A stretch of DNA of 64,000 bases from Verrucomicrobiia bacterium (GTDB lineage Bacteria > Verrucomicrobiota > Verrucomicrobiia > Limisphaerales > DSYF01). A program made the position numbers and the translations under genes. The stretch is from NCBI GenBank assembly GCA_035765895.1, contig DASTWL010000008.1:23194-87193 (forward strand), read 5' to 3'. Below the pieces are notes generated by a model. It saw only the letters and a program-made list of their open reading frames with translations, had not been told where the DNA came from and did not search any database. Below are positions 1 through 12,525 of this stretch, one piece after another (the stretch's first letter is position 1; every line of letters starts with the position of its first letter).

Positions 1-675
1 CGGCCGCAGCACCTTGACCGGTTCCGGCGTCTTGTAATGTCGTTTCAAGCCCGCCTCGCTCAACATCCCGGCCGGCACCCGCGCGACAAATTCCGGGAAG
101 CTCCGTTCCACGCGGTCGCGCAGGAGCTTCTGGCCCTGCTTCGAGGCCCAAAACTCTTCCTCCACCTTGGCCACCGCGATGCCGGCTTCCTCGGCGGAAA
201 GATTCTCGCGTTTGGCCAGCAGCCAGACCAGTTCCGGATCGCCGGGCAGGCTCACGGGGAAGGGGACAAACTTCAGCGTCACCTCCGGCTCGCCGTCGCC
301 GTCTTCGCCCAACGGACGCACCTTGATGTGGCCCTGGAATTGCGAGCCATCCGGGAGCGCCACCTCGACCGCCAGCGCCTTTTCCTTCCGGTCGGGCTTG
401 ACGGTGATGTCACCGTTGCCGAACGACGCGGCGAGTTGCAGGCGCACGTCATCGATCGATTTCTCCTCCAGATCGGGCAGCTCGACGCGGTCGCAAAACT
501 TTTCAAACGCCGTGACGCGGGACTTGGCCTTCAGCTCCTGCTCCACCGCCTCGTAGATCCGTCCGGCGATTTCCGGATCGGGCGCGGCCTTGGGCAGCAC
601 GCGCTTCAGCAGTTCCAGCAACGCGGCTTCGTCGTTCTTCTTCGGCTTGGATGAATTTTTCGTTTTCTTGCTCAT
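1..675 (-). CDS. Hypothetical protein, C-terminus cut by window edge
   Basis: An open frame starts at an ATG at 675 (MSKKTKNSSK) and stays open for 225 codons to the left edge. The protein is soluble, with a Lys/Ser-rich N-terminus followed by a charged alpha/beta region and no membrane segment. Codon use matches the window (G/C third positions). I recognise no family motif. It is followed upstream, after 213 bases, by the GreA-like gene on the same strand. That it is a real gene rests on frame length and composition only. Confidence 0.6.
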   Translation of the reverse strand, partial: MSKKTKNSSKPKKNDEAALLELLKRVLPKAAPDPEIAGRIYEAVEQELKAKSRVTAFEKFCDRVELPDLEEKSIDDVRLQLAASFGNGDITVKPDRKEKALAVEVALPDGSQFQGHIKVRPLGEDGDGEPEVTLKFVPFPVSLPGDPELVWLLAKRENLSAEEAGIAVAKVEEEFWASKQGQKLLRDRVERSFPEFVARVPAGMLSEAGLKRHYKTPEPVKVLRP

Positions 676-888
676 GATGCGGCCAACACGGGCCGCTGTT
701 TTGCCTGAACCGGCGGCGCATCGCAACCGGGTTCTGAAAATATTTTCAAATTTGAAACTCAAGAAATCAGGAAGGGCTGAATTCGCGCTCCCGCCAAGGA
801 ACCCGTGCTGACCGCCGGTGGAGCCGGGCGGTTGTTCAGTTGCAAACCTGCCGGCCGAAATGCCTCCCGATTCCCGGGGCCAGATCAA

Positions 889-1368
889 TCAGGAAACGTT
901 TACCACCCGGTATTTGTTCTGCGAGCCGGGCAGGGTGAGCTTGAGCACGTCGCCCTGTTTTTTGCCCGCCAGTTGCGCACCCAGCGGCGATTGGGGCGTG
1001 ATGACGAGAATCTCGTGCCCGCCGAAGGCCACCTCCGTGCCGCCGGCACGCGGGCCGATGAAGTAAAAGCTCCGCTCGCGGCCCTGTTCGAGTTCGACCA
1101 GCGCCCCGACGTCAATTGGGTCGCCGGGCTGGAACGCACGCGCCCCGAGCTTCTGAAACTCCTGCACGGCGGCTTCGAGCTCGGCGATCTGCCGGGACTG
1201 GCCGCGCGCGAGATACGAGGCTTCGAGCCCGCGGGTGTCGTATTTGTTCTCGGCCTTGCTGGATTCATGCGTCGCCTCGGCGCGCGAGGCGTGGGCGGCG
1301 TTGAGGTAAACCTGCAACTCCTCGCCCAGCCGGGCGACGATGGCTTCAATGACCGCTGGTTTGTTCAT
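889..1368 (-). CDS. GreA/GreB-family transcription elongation factor
   Basis: 159 aa. Residues 1-80 are helical and charged, as expected for the N-terminal coiled coil that enters the RNA polymerase secondary channel. Residues 80-159 resemble the GreA/GreB C-terminal domain (VELEQGRERSFYFIGP, then VITPQSPLGAQLAGKKQGD, a hallmark of the family). Gre factors stimulate transcript cleavage by backtracked RNA polymerase. The length fits the family. The start ATG is at 1368. The coiled-coil tip is not clearly the acidic canonical one, so this could be a Gre-like paralog rather than housekeeping GreA. Confidence 0.85.
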   Translation of the reverse strand: MNKPAVIEAIVARLGEELQVYLNAAHASRAEATHESSKAENKYDTRGLEASYLARGQSRQIAELEAAVQEFQKLGARAFQPGDPIDVGALVELEQGRERSFYFIGPRAGGTEVAFGGHEILVITPQSPLGAQLAGKKQGDVLKLTLPGSQNKYRVVNVS

Positions 1369-1496
1369 GCAAATTTACGGGCCGCAGCCGCAATGGGGGA
1401 AAAGTTTTACGCGAACGGCGCCAATGGTGGCCAATGCAAAATCAATTCGTGAAAATTCGCGCCATGGGCGCAACCCCGGTTTGCGCTTGTCGGATT

Positions 1497-2393
1497 TCAT
1501 CCCAGCAGCGTGATGACGATGCCCGCGAGCACACCCAGCACGGCCAGCACCTTGCGCCGGTTGCACACCTCGCCGAAGAACAGCAGCCCGCCCGTGAACG
1601 CCACCAGCGTGTTGCCGCGCCGCAGGCTGGCCACGAGGGAAATCAACGCCGCCGGATCGCGCAACGCGCTGAAGTAAACGTAATCCGACACCAGCAGCGC
1701 CAGCGTCAGCCCGACAATGCTCCAGCGCCAGTGGAATTCGTGGCGGGTCCACCAGCGCAGCTTCCAGCCGATGGCCAGCGGCAGGAACAGCAGCGCCAGG
1801 TAAATCGAAAACCACGCCTGCACCGTGGGCGCGTCAAAGCCCGCCCGGCCCAGCAGGTATTTGTCGTAAAGCGTGCTCGCCGCGCCCAGCAGCATCCCGA
1901 GCACCGCCCAGCCCACCCACTTGTTGCGGTGAAAATGGATTCCCTCACGCTGCCCCGCCACCGACAACACCAGGAACGAACCGAGCGTCACCGCGATGCC
2001 CACCATTTCCAGCGCCGTCGGCCGTTCGCCGAGGATGAGCAGGGCGCCAAAGAGCGTCCACACCGGTGCGGTGGCGCGGATGGGCGAGGCGATGGAGAGT
2101 GGCAGATGTTTCAACGCGAAATAGGTGGCCACCCACGAGCACGCCACGATGAATGATTTCAACGCCAGTTGCAGGTGCTGCGGTGCGGACAGCGGCGCGA
2201 CCGTGAACATCGCCGGCAGCAGCTGCGGCTGGGCGCGTTGCAGGAGGATGAGCGTGCCCCACAATCCGGCGCTGACCACGTTCGCGAGAAACAACACCGG
2301 CAGCACGGCGTTCTGGTGGACAGCGTGCTTGGTGCAAAGTTCATAGAGGCCGAGAAAAAACGCGGCGACGAGGCTGGCGACAACCCAATGCAT
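1497..2393 (-). CDS. EamA-family (DMT superfamily) membrane transporter
   Basis: 298 aa with about ten hydrophobic segments arranged as two EamA halves of five helices. Typical features are the N-terminal VVASLVAAFFLGLYELCTKH and the pattern SIASPIRATAPVWTLFGALL near the end of the first half. Family members export or exchange small metabolites (amino acids, sugars, nucleotide sugars); the substrate cannot be read from the sequence. The C-terminal end is ALISLVASLRRGNTL followed by the last two helices. It is transcribed divergently from the ABC-F gene across about 200 bases. Confidence 0.85.
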   Translation of the reverse strand: MHWVVASLVAAFFLGLYELCTKHAVHQNAVLPVLFLANVVSAGLWGTLILLQRAQPQLLPAMFTVAPLSAPQHLQLALKSFIVACSWVATYFALKHLPLSIASPIRATAPVWTLFGALLILGERPTALEMVGIAVTLGSFLVLSVAGQREGIHFHRNKWVGWAVLGMLLGAASTLYDKYLLGRAGFDAPTVQAWFSIYLALLFLPLAIGWKLRWWTRHEFHWRWSIVGLTLALLVSDYVYFSALRDPAALISLVASLRRGNTLVAFTGGLLFFGEVCNRRKVLAVLGVLAGIVITLLG

Positions 2394-2591
2394 CGAAGGC
2401 GGCGAAGTGTGGCAGCGTCAGCTTCTGAGGCAAGTGCAGACATGCAAATGGGCCATTGACGCCGATTGATTTGCCAATAGTCTTTCCCACTCGTCGCCGC
2501 AGGCAGTATTCAGCGCCCCGGCTCCTGCGGGGTTGTATCCAATCTCCCTCCGTTCAGTGACGGCCATTTGGCCGGCGAACAATTTGTTTCC

Positions 2592-4202
2592 ATGCTCAAC
2601 ATTCGTGAACTGAAAATGACGCTCGGCGGGCGCACGCTCTTCGAGAATGCCTCCTTTGGTGTCAACTACGGCGACCGCGTCGCACTCGTCGGCCCGAACG
2701 GCGCGGGCAAGACGACGCTCTTCTCCATCATCCTCAGGCAGCGCGCACCCGACGCCGGCGTCGTGGAACGCGATGAATGGACCATGGTCGGTTATCTCCC
2801 GCAGGAAGGTGAAGCGCACGGCGACGAAACCATTCTCGATGTCGCCACGGGCCGCGTGGAGGAATTGCCGCAACTCGAGGCGCGCCTGCATGAACTGGAG
2901 AAGGCGGGCGATGTTTCGTCACCCGAATACCTCGAAGCACACGCGAAACACGACAAGTTGAATGATCCGGAAGTCGAGACAAAGGCGAAGAAGATGTTGC
3001 GTGGCCTGGGCTATCGCGATTCAGACTTCAACCGCAAGGCCAGGGAAATGAGCGGTGGCTGGATCATGCGGGCGCGTCTGGCACGGTTGCTGGTCATGGA
3101 GCCGGACCTCCTGCTGCTCGACGAACCGACAAACCACCTCGATTTGATGGCGTTGCTCTGGTTGCAAAATTACCTGAAGAACTATTCCGGCGCCGTGCTG
3201 CTCATTTCCCATGACCGCGAGTTTATGGACGAGATCATCACGCAGGTGCACGAGATCTCCGAGAAGAAGCTCATCGCTTACACGGGCAATTACTCCGATT
3301 ACCTCCGCCAGCGCGAGGAGCGTTACGAACAGCAGCTGGCCGCCTACAACAACCAGCAGAAGGAGATCAAGGCGTTGCAGGAATTTGCCGACCGTTTCCG
3401 CTCGGTGACCTCGAAGGCGTCTCAGGCGATGGCCAAGCTCAAGCAGATCGAGCGCATGGAACTCATCGAGAAGCCGCTCGCGCCGCGCAAACCGTTCCGC
3501 TTCCAGATTCCGCCGCCGCCACGCGGTGGCCAGCGCGCCGCGACGCTCAAGGGCATTCACATGGCCTATGGCGCGACCAAGGTCTATCAGGGGCTTGATC
3601 TCCAGATCGAACGCGGTGAGCGCACGGTGCTCGTCGGGCCCAATGGCGCGGGGAAGTCCACGCTGCTCAAGATTCTGGCGGGTGTCGTGGAATTCCAGCA
3701 GGGCGAGCGCGACCTCGGACACAACGCGAAGATCGGTTACTTCAGCCAGCATCGCGCTGCCACGCTCGACCCCGAGCGTTCCGTGCTGGACGAAGTCATC
3801 GCCAGCGCGCCCATGATGCGGGATGACGAAGCGCGCGCCGTGCTCGGCTCCTTCATGTTTCGCAAGGACGACATTTTCAAGCAGACCAAGGTGCTCAGCG
3901 GTGGCGAGAAGAGCCGTTTGAATCTCGTGAAGTTTCTCGTGGACCCGCCGAATCTCCTGCTCATGGACGAGCCCACGACGCACTTGGACATCCACACGGT
4001 CGAATCGCTCACGCTGGCGCTCGAGCGTTACGAAGGCACGCTCGTCTTCATCTCCCACGACGTGCATTTCATCCGCAAGCTTGCGACGAAGGTGCTGCAC
4101 GTGAACGCCGGCCAGGTCTCGATTTATGCCGGTGGCTACGACTATTTCCTGGAGAAGACCAACGCCCTCGAAGACGCCCGCGCCGCTCTGACGGCGGCTT
4201 AA
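2592..4202 (+). CDS. ABC-F family ATP-binding protein
   Basis: 536 aa soluble protein with two ABC ATPase domains and no membrane segment, so an ABC-F (EttA/Uup-like) ribosome-associated factor rather than a transporter. Domain 1 has Walker A GPNGAGKTT (~residue 34), signature MSGGW and Walker B LLLLDEPTNHLDL. Domain 2 has GPNGAGKST (~349), LSGGEKSR and LLLMDEPTTHLDI. The charged linker between them (about 240-300) contains the ABC_tran_Xtn region that reaches the ribosomal P/E site. I chose the ATG at 2592 (MLNIRELKM) over an upstream in-frame start at 2568 because the domain begins there. Confidence 0.92.
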   Translation: MLNIRELKMTLGGRTLFENASFGVNYGDRVALVGPNGAGKTTLFSIILRQRAPDAGVVERDEWTMVGYLPQEGEAHGDETILDVATGRVEELPQLEARLHELEKAGDVSSPEYLEAHAKHDKLNDPEVETKAKKMLRGLGYRDSDFNRKAREMSGGWIMRARLARLLVMEPDLLLLDEPTNHLDLMALLWLQNYLKNYSGAVLLISHDREFMDEIITQVHEISEKKLIAYTGNYSDYLRQREERYEQQLAAYNNQQKEIKALQEFADRFRSVTSKASQAMAKLKQIERMELIEKPLAPRKPFRFQIPPPPRGGQRAATLKGIHMAYGATKVYQGLDLQIERGERTVLVGPNGAGKSTLLKILAGVVEFQQGERDLGHNAKIGYFSQHRAATLDPERSVLDEVIASAPMMRDDEARAVLGSFMFRKDDIFKQTKVLSGGEKSRLNLVKFLVDPPNLLLMDEPTTHLDIHTVESLTLALERYEGTLVFISHDVHFIRKLATKVLHVNAGQVSIYAGGYDYFLEKTNALEDARAALTAA

Positions 4203-4203
4203 G

Positions 4204-4490
4204 ATTGTGTGACATTACCCACAAAGATGTCGCACTTCGGGCTGGGCGGGTGGCATCAATCAACCGCGGAGATGCCGGGATGCGGAAGACCAGTTCCCCT
4301 CCTTGGAGGGGCCAGGGGTGGGTGGGATTGGCCACAGAGGAACAGAGGTTGAATCCACCTCCGCGCCTCTGCGGTGAAAGTCGCCTGGCGGTTCGTTCAA
4401 GCTGTGGGGGAGCACGGAAGGCGACCGCGAAGCGGGCGAGCCGCACGTTTACCTCTTTTGCCCCCAATGCCGCGAATGCGAACGGATGCC
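4204..4490 (+). repeat. Imperfect ~290 bp direct repeat, copy 1
   Basis: Compared with 5088-5385 this stretch is near-identical over long blocks: the beginning, CATCAATCAACCGCGGAGA, CCCTCCTTGGAGGGGCCAGG, GGTGGGATTGGCCACAGAGG, and the end ATGCCGCGAATGCGAACGGA. It contains the palindromic CCCCTCCTTGGAGGGG core. No convincing ORF lies in it. The two copies flank the small zinc-ribbon gene at 4632-5000. They look like members of a dispersed noncoding repeat family. Confidence 0.85.
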
Positions 4491-4631
4491 GGTGAAGTGG
4501 CAGAATCTTAAACCACAGATGAACTCAGGTGGACACGGATGAACATCAACGGGGTTCAAAGCACTCAGCCCAAGGCGGGGGAGTCTTCAACTCACCGCAG
4601 AGACGCTGAGGCGCGGAGCAGTTTCCCGCGC

Positions 4632-5000
4632 TCAAAGCGTCATCATGACTGCTTGGAGATCGATTCCGGCAAACTCCGCTGAGTATTGGCAGCGGTTGCA
4701 GGAATAGGGAAGCACCCGCTTGATGGAGGTCATTGGTAACTTGCAACTGGGGCAAAACACCCGCTTCTCATAACTGCCGCTGCCGGTCCGTTTGAACAGT
4801 GCGCCCCGGTGCTCGACAAACGAGGTCGAAACCGAATTGTTCGCGAGAGCGCGATATGCGCTGCCATATCCTGCCTGCAGTTGCGCCACCTGATCTTCCA
4901 ATGTCCGCGCTTGATCTCGTGCCAATTCAAGCCGCCCCCGGAGCATGGAGTTCGGCCCCTGGTCATTGATGATGGATTGAATGTAGGCGGCAAGACCCAT
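4632..5000 (-). CDS. Small coiled-coil protein with C-terminal zinc ribbon
   Basis: 122 aa, starting at the ATG at 5000 (MGLAAYIQSIINDQG). Residues 15-50 form a probable coiled coil (RLELARDQARTLEDQVAQLQ). The C-terminal third carries two Cys pairs, CPSC near residue 83 and CNRC near 101, about 15 residues apart, which is a typical zinc ribbon. An upstream extension in the same frame to 5219 runs through the flanking repeat and is unlikely to be translated. I do not recognise a named family. Its position between two repeat copies suggests an accessory gene; it may bind nucleic acid or act as a small adaptor. Confidence 0.6.
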   Translation of the reverse strand: MGLAAYIQSIINDQGPNSMLRGRLELARDQARTLEDQVAQLQAGYGSAYRALANNSVSTSFVEHRGALFKRTGSGSYEKRVFCPSCKLPMTSIKRVLPYSCNRCQYSAEFAGIDLQAVMMTL

Positions 5001-5087
5001 GGCGATGACTTCTTTCTGTTGTTTTACTGTGCCCAACCGCTTGGCCGGGCGCTCAATTGAGCACTTATTGAACAATCTCAATCGCAG

Positions 5088-5385
5088 CTTGTGTGCCATA
5101 ACCCAAGAAGATGTCACACTTCGGGCCGGGCGGGTGACATCAATCAACCGCGGAGACGCCGGGACGCGGAAGAGCAGTTCCCCTCCTTGGAGGGGCCAGG
5201 GGTGGGTGGGATTGGCCACAGAGGCACAGAGAACGCAGAGATTGAATTCACCTCCGCGCCTTTGCGGTGAAAGTGGCCTGCGGTTCGTTCAAGCTGCGGG
5301 GGGAACACGGAATGCGACTGCGAAGTGGCGAGCCGCACGTTGACCGCTTCTGCCCTCAATGCCGCGAATGCGAACGGATTCCTGC
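5088..5385 (+). repeat. Imperfect ~290 bp direct repeat, copy 2
   Basis: Second copy of the unit at 4204-4490, in the same orientation, about 884 bases downstream. It differs by scattered substitutions and small indels (for example a longer stretch after GGCCACAGAGG). The pair brackets a single minus-strand gene. From 5386 to 5587 there is no gene; that stretch is AT-richer and probably holds the promoter of the AIPR gene. Confidence 0.85.
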
Positions 5386-5587
5386 GACGTAGATGAGCGC
5401 CAGTTTTTTCAATATTGTTGTTGCACGATCTGAATGATGTGGGTAGGTGTTCTTCCAGTTGCAGTGCGAATGCCCCGTCGGCAAGTAGTGCGCAACCCTC
5501 GATTAGAGTAAGCGGTTTGTGTCAGAGTGAGCTAAGTGTTGCTTGCCTGAAAAACTTCTAGTCGCAGCGAAACCGCGGAATGTCAAA

Positions 5588-6886
5588 ATGACTAGTCCAC
5601 ATACTAGTGTAGTTAGCAGCGACACCTCCGTTCAGATCCCCGCTCATCCTGACCAAGTCCGTGTCTTGGTCGACCCAATCGAACCAAAGTCAAAATCTAG
5701 GGCAATCCTCTGCCTGCCGGTTAACACGGTATTTGATTGCGGTCTCAAGGAATGGCTGGGGGCAAACGTGCGCGAGCAGAAAATGGGGTCTTCAATTGCA
5801 AAAGACATCATTCGCACGCTGGACGAGCGTCCCGACACCATGCATCCGCTCAATCGTGGAATTACAGTGCTGTCGAACGGCTTTCGCTACGACTCGCAAA
5901 GTAAAACCTTCACGATCCTGCTTCGAGATCCAAAGCGCCACGGCGTTATTGATGGAGGCCATACTTTCCGCGCGATCGAACAAGTTGTTCAAAAGCGGCT
6001 CGACGCTGGTCTTGAGGCGCCAAATGCTTTTGTGCATGTCGAAGTGCTTGCTGGTTACGACGAGATCGCTTCGGACATTATCTCCGCAAGGAATTCGGTC
6101 GCTGCGGTTCGTGATTCTGCTATATATGCGCTTGAAGGAGTCTTCGACGATATTCGGCATCACCTGCGCAAAGCGAAAATAGAAGACTTGATTGCATTCC
6201 GGCAAAACGAGCAGAACAAGAAGATGACCGTCGAAGAAGTTCTGGCGGTTTGCACGCTGTTTCACCCGACGTATGCCGATGGCAGCAGCCACCCGATGAA
6301 GGCATACACATCGAGAGCAAGCTGCGTTGAGCTCTACCATGATGAATGGCAGAAGGCTCACTCCAAATCACCAGATTCAACCGCATGGAAGAAGGGTTTT
6401 GGAAAAATCATTCATCTTGCACCGGACCTCCTCCGGTTCAGCGAAGAAATCGAGATGGAGGCCGACGAGGCTCGCCGTCGCATTGGCGGACTCCAAGCTC
6501 TGAAAGCAACTGAAGAGAAGGAAAACGGGACAAAGGACGGCAAGTCTCGTGGTCGTGCGATGAAGGAGTTGTCAGGCCCGCGTGAATTGCCGATCACAGG
6601 AAAGACCGTTAAGTCTGGTTGGCCAACCGGCTACCTGTATCCCATCGTTGCAGCGATGCGTCCACTGGTTGATTACTCTGGAGAAGTTGCAAAATGGAAA
6701 GTTGCTGACCCAATGCAGGTTTGCCGAGCCATCAGCAATGACTTGGTTAAGACGTTACTTGCCTACGCTGAAGAATACGGACGGAAACCAAACGCTGTGG
6801 GCAAGAGTCTACTGTGCTGGAAGAGTCTTTACGATACTGTCGAGGTTGGTTTGTTGCGCGCACAGGCACAAATTGGCAAACAGTAA
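5588..6886 (+). CDS. AIPR-family (abortive infection phage resistance-like) protein
   Basis: 432 aa from the ATG at 5588 (MTSPHTSVVSS); a TTG 15 codons upstream is an alternative start. The core matches the AIPR/DGQHR pattern: HPLNRGITVLSNGF (~88), then VIDGGHTFRAIE (~120), then ISARNSVAAVRDSAIYALEG (~163). In AIPR proteins these take the forms NNGI, DGQQT and a later TNSQ-type motif. AIPR proteins were named from a plasmid-borne lactococcal phage abortive-infection gene; their biochemistry is poorly known. The gene is visibly less GC-rich than its neighbours, sits alone beside repeats and ends 20 bases before a strong hairpin. It is a defence candidate likely gained by transfer. Confidence 0.75.
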   Translation: MTSPHTSVVSSDTSVQIPAHPDQVRVLVDPIEPKSKSRAILCLPVNTVFDCGLKEWLGANVREQKMGSSIAKDIIRTLDERPDTMHPLNRGITVLSNGFRYDSQSKTFTILLRDPKRHGVIDGGHTFRAIEQVVQKRLDAGLEAPNAFVHVEVLAGYDEIASDIISARNSVAAVRDSAIYALEGVFDDIRHHLRKAKIEDLIAFRQNEQNKKMTVEEVLAVCTLFHPTYADGSSHPMKAYTSRASCVELYHDEWQKAHSKSPDSTAWKKGFGKIIHLAPDLLRFSEEIEMEADEARRRIGGLQALKATEEKENGTKDGKSRGRAMKELSGPRELPITGKTVKSGWPTGYLYPIVAAMRPLVDYSGEVAKWKVADPMQVCRAISNDLVKTLLAYAEEYGRKPNAVGKSLLCWKSLYDTVEVGLLRAQAQIGKQ

Positions 6887-6905
6887 TCACTGTTAGATTT
6901 CAAGC

Positions 6906-6939
6906 GCCCAAGGTTGGCTGGTCACAGCCAGCCTTGGGC
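6906..6939 (+). terminator. Strong hairpin after the AIPR gene
   Basis: A 15-bp stem (6906-6920 with 6925-6939, one G-T pair) closes a GTCA loop 19 bases after the AIPR stop codon. No run of T follows, so it is either a terminator of unusual type or an mRNA-stabilising hairpin. A tandem pair of 13-base units (CTTCCGCTATCAG, CTTCCGCTATCAA) follows directly. Confidence 0.5.
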
Positions 6940-7228
6940 TTCCGCTATCAGCTTCCGCTATCAAACTGGGGCATCTTGTTCCACTTTTCGCTGGCGTGGC
7001 ACAGTGTTTGGCACACTCGCTGTCACACTTTCTGGGGAAAGCACACCCTTTTTCAGCCCTTTAGGCTTTCGAATCTTTGGCATGGAGCGTGATTGTCTGG
7101 TCGATGGATAAAAGTTGATGATCGATGGATGCATGCGGCGAGGAAATCCGCGTTTCAACCGTGTTCATCGGTGGCTGAAAACGGTTGAGGGGTTTTGGCT
7201 GATGGTTGATGGCCTGACACCGGGAAAA

Positions 7229-7308
7229 GACAGGATTAACAGGATGGACAGGATTTCCCGGTTGGGACCGGGCTTCATTCAATCCAGCATCATCTTGTTA
7301 ATCCTGTC
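7229..7308 (+). repeat. Dispersed inverted-repeat element
   Basis: GACAGGATTAACA at 7229-7241 is matched by its complement TGTTAATCCTGTC at 7296-7308. The left arm continues as a degenerate duplicate (GGATGGACAGGATT). This element sits in the 470-base gene-free stretch 6887-7358 between the AIPR gene and clpB. The rest of that stretch has other repeat-like text around 7095-7215 (echoing words such as GTTGATGATCGATGG and GGTTGAGGGG) but no ORF that I believe. Confidence 0.6.
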
Positions 7309-7358
7309 CGGCATCGTCCCTTGAATTTTTGGCGTTTGGATTTAATTGATTAACAGCT

Positions 7359-9959
7359 ATGCAAATGGATCGGCTCACCATCAAGGCGCAGGAGGCGTTG
7401 CAGGCGGCGCAGAACCTCGCGCGCGAATTCTCCCATCAGGAACTGGATTCCGAACATCTGCTGCTGGCGTTGACCCAGCAGCCGGAGAGTCTCGTGCCGG
7501 AATTGCTGGAGAAGCTCGGCGTCGCCACCCCCAAACTTACCGCGGACCTCAACCAGGAACTCGCCCGCCGTCACAAGGTGCAGGGCGGCGCGGACACGTT
7601 CGCGGGACAGACGTTGCGCAAGGCACTCGATGCCGCCGAGACGGAGGCGCGCAAGCTCAAGGATGATTACATCAGCACGGAGCATCTGCTTCTGGGCATC
7701 GTGGAAACCGCCGGCGGGTCGTTGAAGAAGACGCTGGCCGCCGTGGGGCTGAACCGCGACGCGGTGCTCAAGGCCCTGATGGAATTGCGCGGCAATCAGC
7801 GGGTCACGGATCCGAATCCGGAGGACAAGTTCCAGGCGCTGGAGAAATACGGCAAGGATCTCACGGCCCTCGCGCGGCAGGGCAAGATTGACCCGGTCAT
7901 CGGCCGCGACGAGGAAATCCGGCGCGTGATGCAGGTGTTGTCGCGGCGGACAAAGAACAATCCGGTGCTCATTGGCGAGCCGGGCGTGGGCAAGACGGCC
8001 ATCGCGGAGGGACTCGCCCGGCGCATCGTGAGCGGGGATGTGCCGGAGTCGCTCAAGAACAAGCGGCTCGTGGCGATGGACATCGGCGCGATGATCGCCG
8101 GGGCGAAGTATCGCGGCGAATTCGAGGACCGGCTCAAGGCGTTCCTCAAGGAAGTCACGTCGAGCGAGGGAAAAATCATCCTGTTCATTGATGAGCTGCA
8201 CACGATCGTTGGCGCGGGCAAGGCCGAGGGTGCGGTCGATGCCGGCAACATGCTCAAGCCGCAACTGGCGCGTGGGGAACTGCGCTGCGTCGGCGCCACC
8301 ACGCTGGACGAATACCGCAAATACATCGAGAAGGATCCGGCGCTGGAACGGCGATTCCAGCCGGTGCAGGTCAGCGAACCGAGCGTGGAGGCGACCATCG
8401 CGATTTTGCGCGGCTTGAAGGAGCGTTACGAAGTCCATCACGGCGTGCGCATCCAGGACGGCGCGCTCGTGGCGGCGGCGACGTTGTCCAATCGCTACAT
8501 CACCGACCGTTTTCTGCCCGACAAGGCCATCGACCTCGTGGACGAGGCCGCGTCGCGGCTCCGCATGGAGCTGGATTCGCTGCCGACGGAGATTGACCAG
8601 TTGGAGCGGCAGGTGATGCAGCTCGAGATCGAGCAGAATGCGTTGAAGAAGGAGAAGGACGCCGCGTCGCAGGAACGGTTGCAGAAGCTGGAACATGATC
8701 TGGCGAACTTGAAGGAAAAGGCCGGGACGCTGAAGGCGCAGTGGCAGAACGAAAAGGCGTCCATCAACGCGGTGGGCATCATCAACAGCCAGCTGGAGCA
8801 GGCAAAGCTGGAGCTGGAAAAGGCGCAGCGCCAGGGCGACCTGAATGCGGCGGCGCAGATTCAATACGGCAAGATTCCCGAGCTGCAAAAGAAGCTGGCG
8901 GCGGCGGAAAAGGCGTTGAAGGAGAAGCCCAGCGACCACCGGCTGCTACACGAGGAGGTGACCGATGAGGAAATCGCCGAGGTTGTGGCGGCGTGGACGG
9001 GCATTCCGGTGTCCAGGATGCTGCAGGGCGAACGCGAAAAGCTGGTGCACATGGAAACCCGGTTGCAGGAGCGCGTGATTGGCCAGCGGGAGGCGATCGA
9101 GGCCGTGGCCAATGCGGTGCGCCGTTCGCGCAGCGGTTTGCAGGACCCCAACCGGCCGGTGGGCTCCTTCATTTTCCTCGGCCCGACGGGCGTCGGCAAA
9201 ACCGAGACGGCCCGCGCGCTGGCGGAATTTTTGTTCGATGACGAGAACGCCATGGTGCGCATCGACATGTCGGAATACATGGAGAAGCACGCCGTGTCGC
9301 GGCTGGTGGGCGCGCCGCCCGGCTACGTGGGCTACGAGGAGGGCGGGCAGTTGAGCGAAGCCGTCCGGCGCCGGCCCTACAGCGTGGTGTTGTTCGACGA
9401 GATCGAAAAGGCCCACCACGACGTGTTCAACGTGCTGTTGCAGGTGCTGGACGACGGGCGGTTGACGGACGGGCAGGGGCGCACGGTGGATTTCAAGAAC
9501 GCCATCGTCATCATGACCAGCAACATCGGCTCGCCGGTCATCCAGGAATTTTACGCGGGCAACCGCGGTTCCGTGAAGGACGAGGCCGAGCTGGAACGCG
9601 TGGTCAAAATGGAATTGAAGGCGAACTTCCGGCCGGAATTTCTCAACCGCGTGGACGACATCATCATCTTCCACAGCCTCAGCGAGGCGCAGATCGGGGA
9701 GATTGTGGACGTGCAGTTGCGGCAGGTGGCGGCGCGGCTGGCGGAGCAAAAGGTGACGCTCGAACTCACGCCCGGCGCGAAGAAGCTCATCGCGAAGGAA
9801 GGCTACGACCCGCAGTTTGGGGCGCGTCCGCTCAAGCGGACCATTCAGGACCTGGTGCTCAATCCGCTGGCGACCAAGCTGCTCAAGGGCGAAGTCAAAC
9901 CGGGCGACCGCCTCAAGGCCGTGGCACAATCCGGGGAACTGTGGTTTGAGCAGGCCTGA
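7359..9959 (+). CDS. clpB: ATP-dependent chaperone ClpB
   Basis: 866 aa, the usual ClpB length. The N-terminal Clp repeat domain (1-150) is followed by AAA+ domain 1 with Walker [10 protein letters not shown] (~205) and Walker [11 protein letters not shown] long coiled-coil M-domain (~400-530, rich in Leu/Glu/Lys) separates it from AAA+ domain 2 with GPTGVGKTE (~607) and [11 protein letters not shown]. The M-domain and the lack of a ClpP-binding tripeptide loop separate it from ClpA/ClpC. ClpB works with DnaK to pull proteins out of aggregates in the cytoplasm. It is a single gene convergent with the Wsp operon (11 bases between stops). No CIRCE-like element was seen upstream. Confidence 0.97.
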   Translation: MQMDRLTIKAQEALQAAQNLAREFSHQELDSEHLLLALTQQPESLVPELLEKLGVATPKLTADLNQELARRHKVQGGADTFAGQTLRKALDAAETEARKLKDDYISTEHLLLGIVETAGGSLKKTLAAVGLNRDAVLKALMELRGNQRVTDPNPEDKFQALEKYGKDLTALARQGKIDPVIGRDEEIRRVMQVLSRRTKNNPVLIGEPGVGKTAIAEGLARRIVSGDVPESLKNKRLVAMDIGAMIAGAKYRGEFEDRLKAFLKEVTSSEGKIILFIDELHTIVGAGKAEGAVDAGNMLKPQLARGELRCVGATTLDEYRKYIEKDPALERRFQPVQVSEPSVEATIAILRGLKERYEVHHGVRIQDGALVAAATLSNRYITDRFLPDKAIDLVDEAASRLRMELDSLPTEIDQLERQVMQLEIEQNALKKEKDAASQERLQKLEHDLANLKEKAGTLKAQWQNEKASINAVGIINSQLEQAKLELEKAQRQGDLNAAAQIQYGKIPELQKKLAAAEKALKEKPSDHRLLHEEVTDEEIAEVVAAWTGIPVSRMLQGEREKLVHMETRLQERVIGQREAIEAVANAVRRSRSGLQDPNRPVGSFIFLGPTGVGKTETARALAEFLFDDENAMVRIDMSEYMEKHAVSRLVGAPPGYVGYEEGGQLSEAVRRRPYSVVLFDEIEKAHHDVFNVLLQVLDDGRLTDGQGRTVDFKNAIVIMTSNIGSPVIQEFYAGNRGSVKDEAELERVVKMELKANFRPEFLNRVDDIIIFHSLSEAQIGEIVDVQLRQVAARLAEQKVTLELTPGAKKLIAKEGYDPQFGARPLKRTIQDLVLNPLATKLLKGEVKPGDRLKAVAQSGELWFEQA

Positions 9960-9970
9960 GCGGCCCGCTT

Positions 9971-12518
<2,548 letters not shown>

Positions 12519-12525
12519 CGTTGCC

